Assembly: GCA_038750655.1 (NCBI GenBank)
Contig: JBCDGZ010000185.1
Location: forward strand, 1 to 11,956
DNA length: 11,956 nt
Source: JBCDGZ01 sp038750655
GTDB taxonomy: Bacteria > Bacteroidota > Bacteroidia > Chitinophagales > Saprospiraceae
Direction: 5' to 3'
The notes under the pieces were generated by a model. The model made no database searches and had not been told where the DNA came from. It saw only the letters and a program-made list of their open reading frames with translations. Position 1 is the first letter of the stretch. The number at the start of each line of letters is the position of its first letter. The position numbers and the translations under genes are program-made. Positions 6,386 to 11,956 of this stretch are shown here, one piece after another.

Positions 6386-6562
6386 ATGACAGACAATTCG
6401 GCACATAGACGGGCGAAAGGCGAAAATTCCATAATAATTTGATTAAAAAATATGTGTTTTAAATTATTTTTAATGTAAGGTGCTTGTAGTCAGTGCTTTA
6501 GGGTCTAAAATTTTTTTTGAAAATTTCTCTCTTTTTTACCAATTTATCTGCTGTAATAGGCA

Positions 6563-7357
6563 CTACAACAAAATATCAATACTACTTTTGATCTTCGTTT
6601 TAACCTCCTCTGGAACATTATCTCGGCCCAGCAATTGCTCTAGGGCATCGATAGACCCTCGCTCCTGCATGCGGACCATCAGCTCTGCCAGCGCCATCTG
6701 GACCAGTGGAGAATCCTGAAAGCGGATGGACTTGATGAGCCGCTGTCGGGTCGAAGGGCTGTCGGCATAGTTGCTCAGGGCTTCGATGGTGGCCAGGCGT
6801 ACATTGACATTTTTATCTTGGTTGAGGGTGCGGAAGAGGGCGTTGACAACCGCCTCGCTGGCCTCGTTGATGTCCTGACTCATACTTACGGCCTTCAGCC
6901 GCTCCGAGGAAGACGGTTTGTCGAGCATGGTAAGCATCATCATTTCCTTCATCTGTTGTACTTCGGCGGAAAGCTGACCAATTTGTTGATTGTCGCCAGT
7001 GGCGGGACGGAGCCAAAGGCCGAGAGCCAGGCCGAACACCAGCAGGGCGAGACTGTAGGTGATTTGCACGGGGGAAAAGAATTGAAAAATCCTTTCCATT
7101 AATCCTTGCTTAGTTGGGGCAGCGTGCTTTTGCTCTGCTTGTAAAGCCTCCCAAAAGGCCGCCCGTTCTTCCCGGTTATCCACCTCTGGAGCTTCAAACT
7201 GAATTTGCTCCTGCAACTTCTGCAAATCTTCCAGTTGCTCTAGCTGGATCAGCCCTTGCTCCAGTGCTTGCTCTAGTAGTACCTCCTGATCAGCAGTGAG
7301 CGGACCACGGCGGTATTGATCCAGTAATTTTTGAATATTAATATCTTGCATAGCCAT
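6563..7357 (-). CDS. One-TM HEAT-repeat protein, probable anti-sigma factor
   Basis: The 264 residues divide into a cytoplasmic, Glu/Gln-rich helical N-terminus (1-95, with LLDQYRRGPLTADQEVLLEQAL resembling the start of Bacteroidota anti-sigma proteins), one transmembrane segment (about 97-116), a short helical linker (122-147) and an extracytoplasmic HEAT-like region (about 163-245; for example NVRLATIEALSNYADSP and LVQMALAELMVRMQ). This layout and its position 2 bases after an ECF sigma gene suggest that the N-terminus binds the sigma factor and the HEAT part senses the periplasm. No zinc-binding HxxxCxxC anti-sigma motif is seen. The ATG at 7357 is used; the ATG two codons on (7351) is equally possible. 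An alternative reading is a plain HEAT protein without sigma-binding function. Confidence 0.8.
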   Translation of the reverse strand: MAMQDINIQKLLDQYRRGPLTADQEVLLEQALEQGLIQLEQLEDLQKLQEQIQFEAPEVDNREERAAFWEALQAEQKHAAPTKQGLMERIFQFFSPVQITYSLALLVFGLALGLWLRPATGDNQQIGQLSAEVQQMKEMMMLTMLDKPSSSERLKAVSMSQDINEASEAVVNALFRTLNQDKNVNVRLATIEALSNYADSPSTRQRLIKSIRFQDSPLVQMALAELMVRMQERGSIDALEQLLGRDNVPEEVKTKIKSSIDILL

Positions 7358-7359
7358 CG

Positions 7360-7911
7360 CTATTGATTTTCGAGTGAAATAAATACCTGCTTGAGGGCCT
7401 TCAGCGCCCGGTAGACTTTGACCTTAACAGCCCCTTCCGTACAATCCAGAATAGCGGCGATTTCTTTGTAGCGCATCCCTTCCAATTTGCTCAGCACCAG
7501 CACCTCTCGCTTTTCGCTGTCCAGCTCATTCAGTGCACGGTGAAGCTGTTGCAACTGCTCACGTTTGATCAGGTCGTCTTGCACAGAGCCGGAGGCGGTC
7601 AATTTGTCTTTCCAATTTTCCGCATCCTCCATCCGCCAGCGTCCTTGTTTCTGAAATTGATCCCGACCAATATTGCGAGCAATTCGAAACATCCAATGCT
7701 TAAAGACCCCATCTTCCCGATAGCGTTCCCGGTATTTGAGTATGCGCATGAATACCGTTTGCGCGAGATCTTTACTCAAGGCTTGATCCCGAAAAATATT
7801 GTAGAAATAGCTGAAAACCAACGAGTAGTAGCGGTCATACAGCAGCCCCAATTTATCGACTGCTCCCCCTCTAACTTGTAGCATCAGGCTATGATCGGAT
7901 AGTGGATTCAC
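7360..7911 (-). CDS. ECF-type RNA polymerase sigma-70 factor
   Basis: The 183-residue length is normal for extracytoplasmic function sigma factors. Region 2 spans about residues 21-85 (LYDRYYSLVFSYFYNIFRD, DLAQTVFMRIL, then FKHWMFRIARNIGRDQFQK, the -10 recognition part). Region 4 spans about 117-175 with LNELDSEKREVLVLSKLEG, and the helix-turn-helix is in YKEIAAILDCTEGAVKVKVYRALK. The first in-frame start is GTG at 7911, three codons after an in-frame TGA; the next start, ATG at residue 10, would trim the region before the sigma-2 domain, so GTG is preferred. The anti-sigma candidate follows at 2 bases, implying coupled translation. The upstream transporter gene ends only 60 bases away on the same strand, so read-through is possible. 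Target promoters are unknown. Confidence 0.95.
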   Translation of the reverse strand: MNPLSDHSLMLQVRGGAVDKLGLLYDRYYSLVFSYFYNIFRDQALSKDLAQTVFMRILKYRERYREDGVFKHWMFRIARNIGRDQFQKQGRWRMEDAENWKDKLTASGSVQDDLIKREQLQQLHRALNELDSEKREVLVLSKLEGMRYKEIAAILDCTEGAVKVKVYRALKALKQVFISLENQ

Positions 7912-7971
7912 AATTATTCAGCAGGTGTTCGTTGTTTCGTATAAAAGGACAACTCAAGGGATTTAGAATGG

Positions 7972-8853
7972 TTACGTTTGTCGAGAAATATTTTTATAAA
8001 ACACATTCAGCAGCATCCCTCCAATAATCAGCGCCATTCCCAAAAGACTAAGCATATTGTACGTTTCGTCAAACCAAATGAGTCCAATTAATAGCGAGTA
8101 AACTACCTCGATATATTTTATTGGGGTGACCTTACTGGCTAGTTCTGCCTGCAATGCTTTGGTCATGAAAAATTGAGCGAAAAATCCTGCAACACCAGTA
8201 CTCAACAGCAACAGTCCCTGCTGCCAATTGGGAGAGCGCCAGTAGGGGATCATAATTAGCCCCATAATGAGACTGGCCGAAAGCATAAAGTAATTGACGA
8301 TAACGATAGGGTGATCGCTGTTGCCGATTTTGCGAATGATTACGTAAACCAGGCCGGCCAGTAAGGCGCCGGTAATGCCCATTAGTAGGGTGAGGAGGTC
8401 GATTCGGCTATCAAATCCTTTGAGTAAAAACACGCCGGCCAGCGCCATGAAGAGGAATAGCCATTGCCAGGCTCCAATTTTTTCGCGGAGGAGCAAGACC
8501 GCGAAAATGGTGGTGAAGACGGGGGAGAGGTATTTTAAGGAAATGGAGGCCCCGAAGGGCATGCGCTGGATAGTGACGAAAAAGAGGGTCATCGATACCA
8601 GGCCGAAAATGGCCCGAAGGATGAGCAGGTTATGATTTTTGGCCAACAGTGGAATGCGGTAGTATCCCAGGTAGGTCAGACAGAATAATGCAGTGATGGA
8701 GCAACGGAAAAATACGATTTGAAAAACGTGAAACTGCGGTAGGAATTTGATGATGCTCTGCATAATGGTAAAGCAGATGGAAGCGAGCATCATAAACTGT
8801 ATTCCCGGAGAAAAAAGTGCGGTAGATTTTTCTGTAGTTGCTGGAGCACTCAT
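7972..8853 (-). CDS. EamA/DMT superfamily transporter
   Basis: This is an integral membrane protein of 293 residues with about ten hydrophobic segments arranged as two tandem EamA-type halves, the usual length for drug/metabolite transporters. Visible family features include IIKFLPQFHVFQIVFFR early in the first half, SLKYLSPVFTTIFAVLLLREK at its end, and the matching TPIKYIEVVYSLLIGLIWFDE near the end of the second half. The substrate cannot be deduced. The frame is open up to an ATG at 8904, but the ATG at 8853 (MSAPATTEK) gives a typical short cytoplasmic N-terminus ahead of the first membrane segment and is preferred. It is divergent from the histidine kinase gene (116 bases between starts) and lies upstream of the ECF sigma gene on the same strand. 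No consensus promoter was found. Confidence 0.88.
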   Translation of the reverse strand: MSAPATTEKSTALFSPGIQFMMLASICFTIMQSIIKFLPQFHVFQIVFFRCSITALFCLTYLGYYRIPLLAKNHNLLILRAIFGLVSMTLFFVTIQRMPFGASISLKYLSPVFTTIFAVLLLREKIGAWQWLFLFMALAGVFLLKGFDSRIDLLTLLMGITGALLAGLVYVIIRKIGNSDHPIVIVNYFMLSASLIMGLIMIPYWRSPNWQQGLLLLSTGVAGFFAQFFMTKALQAELASKVTPIKYIEVVYSLLIGLIWFDETYNMLSLLGMALIIGGMLLNVFYKNISRQT

Positions 8854-8969
8854 CAAGAGGCATTGAGGGGGTGAATAAAGAGCGGCAAGGTAATGAAAAA
8901 TCAATGGACCTTTTAATCCGAGGAAGTAACTATAGCATCACATTTTACAGAATTTCATAGCTTTGTTCT

Positions 8970-10118
8970 ATGGACATTCATCAACTGCGTCGCCGCAACG
9001 AAGAGCTTTCCATCCTCAATGCTATTGCACAGGAACTGAATCGTGAGCTGAGCTTGGAAAAGGCTATGCAGTCTACTCTGGAACGCGTTGTTGCATTAAT
9101 GTCCCTCAGAACTGGATGGATATGGCTGTTTACGCCGGAAGGTGACGCGGCCTATGTGGCGGCTAGTTACCAATTACCGCCGGTTTTTTATCAAAGTCCT
9201 GAATTGCTGACCGGTACTTGTTATTGTATTGAAAAATACCGCGCCGATGACCTCGACAGCGCGGCCAACATCAGCGAAATTACCTGCTCGCGATTGAAAA
9301 ACTTGACCGATGGTACGGAGGGGCTACGCTACCATGCGAGCGTTCCGCTGTTTTCTTCGGGTAAGAAGGTAGGTATTCTAAATGTACTGAGTGTCCAATC
9401 GCAGCAACTGTCCACCGATAAGCTACAGTTGCTTTACACCATCGGCGATATGCTGGGAATCGCCATCGAGCGGGCCCGCCTCTTTGGGCAAAGCCATCAG
9501 ATGGGCATCATCGAAGAGCGCAACCGGCTGGCCCGCGAGCTGCACGATACGCTAGCGCAAGACCTGACGGCCATCTCCCTAAAACTAGAAACCCTCTCTG
9601 CCCTTTGGGGAAGCAAGGATGACAATAAACTACAGCAACTACTACAAGAAACCCAAAGCTTAACCCGCAACAGCCTCGAAGAGGCTCGGCGTTCTGTACT
9701 AGACCTCCGGGCTACCCCGCTCGAAGGCCATCGCCTCATTGAAGCCCTGGAGCAATTGCTACAACAAGGAGAGGCCGAAGGCCAACTGCAAGGAACATTC
9801 GAAGTGCTGGGTACCTACCGCCCCCTTTCGATGCGCCAGGAAATGGGGCTGTATCGGATCGTACAAGAGGCCATCAATAATGTGATCAAGCACGCTGAGG
9901 CTAAGCAGCTGCTACTAGAACTGAGCTATCAGGATGAAACCCTGCTACTGAGCATACAAGACGATGGCTGTGGTTTTGACCCCGAAGCAGAGCCAGAGGG
10001 CGCTTTTGGCTTACAAGGCATCAGCGAGCGAGTCAAATTACTGGGTGGTCAGCTGGACTTGCAGAGCAGCCCAGATTTAGGTACATTAGTTCAAATCAAT
10101 ATTCCCCTATCACGATGA
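8970..10118 (+). CDS. Cytosolic GAF-domain histidine kinase (NarX/DegS-like HisKA_3), possible redox sensor
   Basis: The 382 residues have no signal peptide or membrane segment. A GAF domain covers about 25-172; the HisKA_3 dimerisation/phosphoacceptor region follows with the motif LARELHDTLAQDLTAI (187-202), phosphoacceptor H192. The HATPase_c domain has an N-box (QEAINNVIKHAEA, 299-311), a G1 box DDGCGFD (331-337) and a G2 box FGLQGI (346-351). The GAF domain holds C84-x-C86, then C106, followed by a GLRYHASVPL segment (118-127). This resembles GAF kinases proposed or shown to bind iron-sulphur clusters, such as staphylococcal AirS (from memory), but only three cysteines are visible, so a fourth ligand (perhaps H122) would be needed. 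The stop codon overlaps the start of the response regulator by 4 bases (ATGA). Confidence 0.93.
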   Translation: MDIHQLRRRNEELSILNAIAQELNRELSLEKAMQSTLERVVALMSLRTGWIWLFTPEGDAAYVAASYQLPPVFYQSPELLTGTCYCIEKYRADDLDSAANISEITCSRLKNLTDGTEGLRYHASVPLFSSGKKVGILNVLSVQSQQLSTDKLQLLYTIGDMLGIAIERARLFGQSHQMGIIEERNRLARELHDTLAQDLTAISLKLETLSALWGSKDDNKLQQLLQETQSLTRNSLEEARRSVLDLRATPLEGHRLIEALEQLLQQGEAEGQLQGTFEVLGTYRPLSMRQEMGLYRIVQEAINNVIKHAEAKQLLLELSYQDETLLLSIQDDGCGFDPEAEPEGAFGLQGISERVKLLGGQLDLQSSPDLGTLVQINIPLSR

Positions 10119-10747
10119 GCACGCTAATCCGCATATTTATCACCGACGATCACCCTATTGTCCGCGATGGCCTGCGCAGCGTGCTGGAAACACAATCAGA
10201 CTTTATTATTGCTGGAGAAGCTGGAAGCGGGCAAGAAACTTTAGAACAACTAGAGCGCAGCGATGTCGATGTCCTCTTTCTCGATTTGGGAATGCCGCAG
10301 ATGAACGGTGTCGCCGTTATCGAAGCCCTACAAGCCCGACAGCATCCCGTACGAATTATTGTCTTTACCGTCTACGACACCGACGAGCGCATCCTCAGCG
10401 CCATCAAGGCGGGTGCCAAAGGCTACTTGCTCAAAGGCGCTGCCCGCGAGGAATTATTCAACGCTGTTCGCGTCGTACACAGCGGCGGCAGCCTCCTACA
10501 GCCCGTCGTGGCCTCCCGCCTGATGGCCCACATCAGCAAGGACAGTACCCAGCTTAGCCCTCGCGAACTCGGAGTCCTCCAGCTACTGGCCAAGGGCCTT
10601 AGCAACCAAGACATCGCCCGCGCACTTTTCATCTCCGAGCGCACTGTCAAATTTCACGTCAGCGCTATCCTCAGTAAACTCGGCGCCAGCAACCGTACCG
10701 AAGCCGTCCAGCTCGCCCTACGCCAAGGGCTAATCTCCATCCACTAA
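10115..10747 (+). CDS. NarL/FixJ-type (LuxR-HTH) response regulator
   Basis: The 210 residues comprise a receiver domain (4-120) with the acidic pair D11-D12, phosphoacceptor D57 in VLFLDLGMPQMNG, T85 and K107 (YLLKGA), then a LuxR-type helix-turn-helix at about 146-205 (LSPRELGVLQLLAKGLSNQDIARAL, RTVKFHVSAILSKL). All phosphorylation-site residues are present. It begins inside the kinase stop codon, so the two are made together as a cognate pair. Its regulon is unknown. A 6-bp inverted repeat lies 8 bases after its stop codon, and the SDR gene starts 129 bases downstream and might be a target or simply a neighbour. Confidence 0.96.
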   Translation: MSTLIRIFITDDHPIVRDGLRSVLETQSDFIIAGEAGSGQETLEQLERSDVDVLFLDLGMPQMNGVAVIEALQARQHPVRIIVFTVYDTDERILSAIKAGAKGYLLKGAAREELFNAVRVVHSGGSLLQPVVASRLMAHISKDSTQLSPRELGVLQLLAKGLSNQDIARALFISERTVKFHVSAILSKLGASNRTEAVQLALRQGLISIH

Positions 10748-10754
10748 GCTGCAC

Positions 10755-10770
10755 CTGTACAAAAGTACAG
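10755..10770. repeat. Perfect 16-bp inverted repeat downstream of the response regulator gene
   Basis: CTGTAC and GTACAG flank AAAA. The 6-4-6 layout is like an operator dyad, and like the core of the palindrome at 612-633 (GTTACT, AAAA, AGTAAC). The following bases (TTGCTCCCCTG) are not a T-run, so it is not a good terminator. The rest of the 129-base gap to the SDR gene shows only a weak promoter-like CAACTTTG (10839-10846). Confidence 0.5.
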
Positions 10771-10876
10771 TTGCTCCCCTGTCCTTTTGTGCTTCCCAAA
10801 CCCGTCAAAGGTCCGATGCCCGGCCCTTCTTTATCCCGCAACTTTGTTCTAGTCATTCACCAATACCATATTGATT

Positions 10877-11587
10877 ATGAAAAAGCAAAGTAAAACCGCA
10901 CTGATCACCGGTGCTTCCCGCGGACTGGGCCTCGAACTGGCCCGCTACCTGGCTCAAAAAGGCTGGCAACTGATCATCAATGGCCGCAATGCTGAAGCCC
11001 TCTACAGCGTACAGCAGGAACTACAAACCCAAACGACTGTCGATGCCATCTCCGGTGATGTCATTGATGAAATCCACCTGCTACAGTTCCCCGAGCGCAT
11101 CGCTCGCCTTGGCGGATTGGATTTGATTATCAATAATGCTAGTACCTTGGGGGCTTCCCCGCAGCCTCCTTTGTTGGATTTCCCAATAGCAAAAATCCAT
11201 ACCCTCTATCACACCAATGTCATTGCTCCGCTCTCTTTGTTGCAAAAGGTCAAATCTCAGCTCAAGGCCGGTGCCGTCATCATCAACATCAGCAGCGACG
11301 CCGCCGTGGAGGCTTACCCCGGCTGGGGCGGCTATGGCTCCAGCAAAGCTGCCTTGGATCACCTCACCGCTATCCTCGCTAAAGAACATCCGCAGTGGCA
11401 CATCTACGCCGTTGACCCTGGTGACATGCGCACCCAGCTCCATCAGGAGGCCTTCCCCGGCGAGGATATTAGCGATCGTCCGCTGCCGAAGGCCAGTGTG
11501 CCGGGTTTTGTACCCTTGATTGAGGGGCGACTGCCGAGCGGGCGCTACCGCAGTGCGGCCTTGATAGCGGAGCGTTCGGAGAGCTGA
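10877..11587 (+). CDS. Short-chain dehydrogenase/reductase (classical SDR)
   Basis: This 236-residue, probably NAD(P)-dependent oxidoreductase has a Rossmann fold. TGASRGLG (11-18) binds the cofactor, and R38 in NGRN (36-39) favours NADP(H). NNAS (86-89) replaces the common NNAG. N114, S140, Y153 and K157 form the catalytic tetrad, with Y153-GSS-K157 as the YxxxK motif. VDPGDMRT (179-186) is the usual PG motif after the fold core. The C-terminus (PKASVPGFVPLIEGRLPSGRYRSAAL) resembles SDRs annotated only as oxidoreductases, so the substrate is unknown. The frame also has a TTG at 10871, but the ATG at 10877 is the natural start. It is on the same strand as the two-component genes, 129 bases downstream, so co-transcription is possible but unproven. 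Confidence 0.92.
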   Translation: MKKQSKTALITGASRGLGLELARYLAQKGWQLIINGRNAEALYSVQQELQTQTTVDAISGDVIDEIHLLQFPERIARLGGLDLIINNASTLGASPQPPLLDFPIAKIHTLYHTNVIAPLSLLQKVKSQLKAGAVIINISSDAAVEAYPGWGGYGSSKAALDHLTAILAKEHPQWHIYAVDPGDMRTQLHQEAFPGEDISDRPLPKASVPGFVPLIEGRLPSGRYRSAALIAERSES

Positions 11588-11613
11588 GGAATTTTAGGTG
11601 GGCGGCCTTTAAG

Positions 11614-11739
11614 GGGGGAGTAGACTGCTGATGGGGTTGGGGAAGATGATGTTTTAGTGGGCAAAGCATTTGAGTAGAATTTGGTGGAGAGGCACAGAAA
11701 GATGCTTTGGGAGGGCCCACCCACTTTGCCGCCACCGCC
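11614..11739. repeat. Dispersed intergenic element, copy B
   Basis: The four blocks of copy A recur in order: GGGGGAGTAGAC (11614-11625), AAAGCATTTG (11663-11672), GGGCCCAC (11713-11720) and CCACCGCC (11732-11739). The flanks are also G-rich on the left and C-rich on the right. It lies 26 bases after the SDR stop codon, in the same orientation relative to the window as copy A. Confidence 0.6.
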
Positions 11740-11760
11740 AACCCACCCCGCTCTCAACTC

Positions 11761-11785
11761 GGACCTAAGCATAGCCATTAGGTCC
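11761..11785. repeat. Perfect 8-bp inverted repeat (hairpin) after element copy B
   Basis: GGACCTAA (11761-11768) and TTAGGTCC (11778-11785) enclose a 9-base loop. It lies 21 bases after the last conserved block of copy B, the position that the 14-bp hairpin holds in copy A. No T-run follows on either strand. Confidence 0.7.
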
Positions 11786-11876
11786 TGGAAGATGGGTCGC
11801 AAGACTTCCTTTTGGAAGAGGGCACTCCTTCTTTACCCAGGCCTTTAGAGCAAAAAAGGAGGTATGTCTTTTCAGA

Positions 11877-11890
11877 ATGGCTAAAGCCAT
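11877..11890. repeat. Small inverted repeat ATGGCT/AGCCAT
   Basis: ATGGCT and AGCCAT are separated by AA. Seen from the minus strand it lies 7 bases after the stop of the possible gene end at 11898, with a T-rich CCTCCTTTTTT about 14 bases further on. A weak minus-strand terminator is possible but not convincing. Confidence 0.3.
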
Positions 11891-11897
11891 CTGCTTA

Positions 11898-11956
11898 TCA
11901 AGGGAAGGGATTGCCAAAGTCATCGGTCCAGTAGGGTTCTAGTATTAAGGACGATG
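11898..11956 (-). CDS. Possible C-terminal end of a minus-strand gene entering from the right edge
   Basis: One minus-strand frame is open from the right edge to a TGA at 11898-11900 and ends in WTDDFGNPFP after a leucine-containing stretch. The other two minus frames stop earlier. The composition is protein-like, but 19 codons are too few to prove coding or to name a family. Confidence 0.25.
   Translation of the reverse strand, partial: SSLILEPYWTDDFGNPFP

Larger units (their letters stand above)
6093..6562. other. 470-bp intergenic region between the anti-sigma gene and the DUF4097 pair
   Basis: No convincing gene is present. A minus-strand frame over 6172-6432 is open, but it overlies the dispersed repeat and hairpin and has an odd composition. 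The region holds, from left: a GAACGTTC palindrome (6133-6140), which on the minus strand gives GGGAAC, an ECF-like -35, some 45 bases before the lipoprotein start codon and without a recognised -10; the dispersed element (6213-6332); a 14-bp hairpin (6348-6385); and an AT-rich stretch (6430-6560) after the end of the anti-sigma gene, with A/T runs but no clean stem followed by T-run. Confidence 0.55.
11588..11897. other. Non-coding stretch after the SDR gene
   Basis: No gene is supported. Minus-strand frames reading across 11469-11802 have repeat-like, Ser/Pro/Lys-rich translations and overlap the SDR gene, so they are not believed. The stretch holds dispersed element copy B, the 8-bp hairpin at 11761-11785 and a 6-bp inverted repeat at 11877-11890. 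Copy B can form an additional stem in which GTGGGCAAAGCA (11657-11668) pairs with TGCTTT (11703-11708) and GCCCAC (11715-11720), with a 6-base bulge. AAAGGAGGTATG at 11855-11866 looks like a ribosome site, but the frame after it ends at seven codons. Confidence 0.5.

Noticed and set aside
6172..6432. 86-codon minus-strand frame in the 470-bp gap
   Set aside because: It covers the dispersed element and the 14-bp hairpin, and copy B of the element is not read in a matching frame at the shared blocks, so non-coding repeat is the better explanation.
8958..8965. TAGCTTTG as a promoter -7 box of the histidine kinase gene
   Set aside because: It is only 4 bases from the ATG at 8970 and lacks a TTTG element 19 bases upstream; a leaderless transcript would be required.
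11469..11802. Two overlapping minus-strand frames after the SDR gene
   Set aside because: They overlap the SDR C-terminus and repeat B, with low-complexity translations and no recognisable domain.
11864..11884. Small plus-strand gene after AAAGGAGGT
   Set aside because: The frame from the ATG at 11864 reaches a stop after six sense codons.

Overview
The window looks like chromosomal DNA from a member of the Bacteroidota, plausibly Saprospiria. This is an inference from three things: promoter boxes of the TAnnTTTG type, few recognisable Shine-Dalgarno sequences, and an ECF sigma factor / HEAT-repeat membrane protein / DUF4097 gene set. G+C is near one half by eye. No rRNA, tRNA, CRISPR array, transposase or phage gene was recognised.

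Left part (1-1470). A truncated minus-strand gene encodes an ArsR-type DNA-binding domain fused to an SRPBCC (AHSA1-like) domain. It has a good Bacteroidota promoter whose expected start point lies inside a perfect palindrome, so it probably represses itself. A small plus-strand gene for a membrane-anchored Ser/Thr/Pro-rich peptide follows, facing the YraN-family (UPF0102) gene tail to tail.

Central plus-strand operon (1575-4240). Classical glucose-6-phosphate isomerase (pgi) is followed after 2 bases by a bifunctional phosphoglucose/phosphomannose isomerase of the SIS type, so two unrelated folds for one reaction lie in tandem. The gap after them holds a mirrored set of 7-bp tandem repeats and GC-rich palindromes.

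Minus-strand block (4385-8853), in transcription order: an EamA/DMT-type transporter, an ECF sigma factor (GTG start), a one-TM HEAT-repeat protein that is probably its anti-sigma factor, a 470-bp gap, and two paralogous exported DUF4097 proteins with repeated N-G turns. The likely theme is cell-envelope sensing.

Right plus-strand block (8970-11587). A cytosolic GAF-HisKA_3-HATPase histidine kinase overlaps its NarL/LuxR-type response regulator by 4 bases. The GAF domain has a C-x-C...C pattern suggesting an Fe-S or redox sensor. An SDR oxidoreductase follows. The last ~370 bases are mostly non-coding.

The most unusual non-coding signal is a dispersed intergenic element, in the 470-bp gap and again after the SDR gene. 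The two copies share conserved blocks in the same order, and each is followed by a perfect hairpin whose stem sequence differs between copies.
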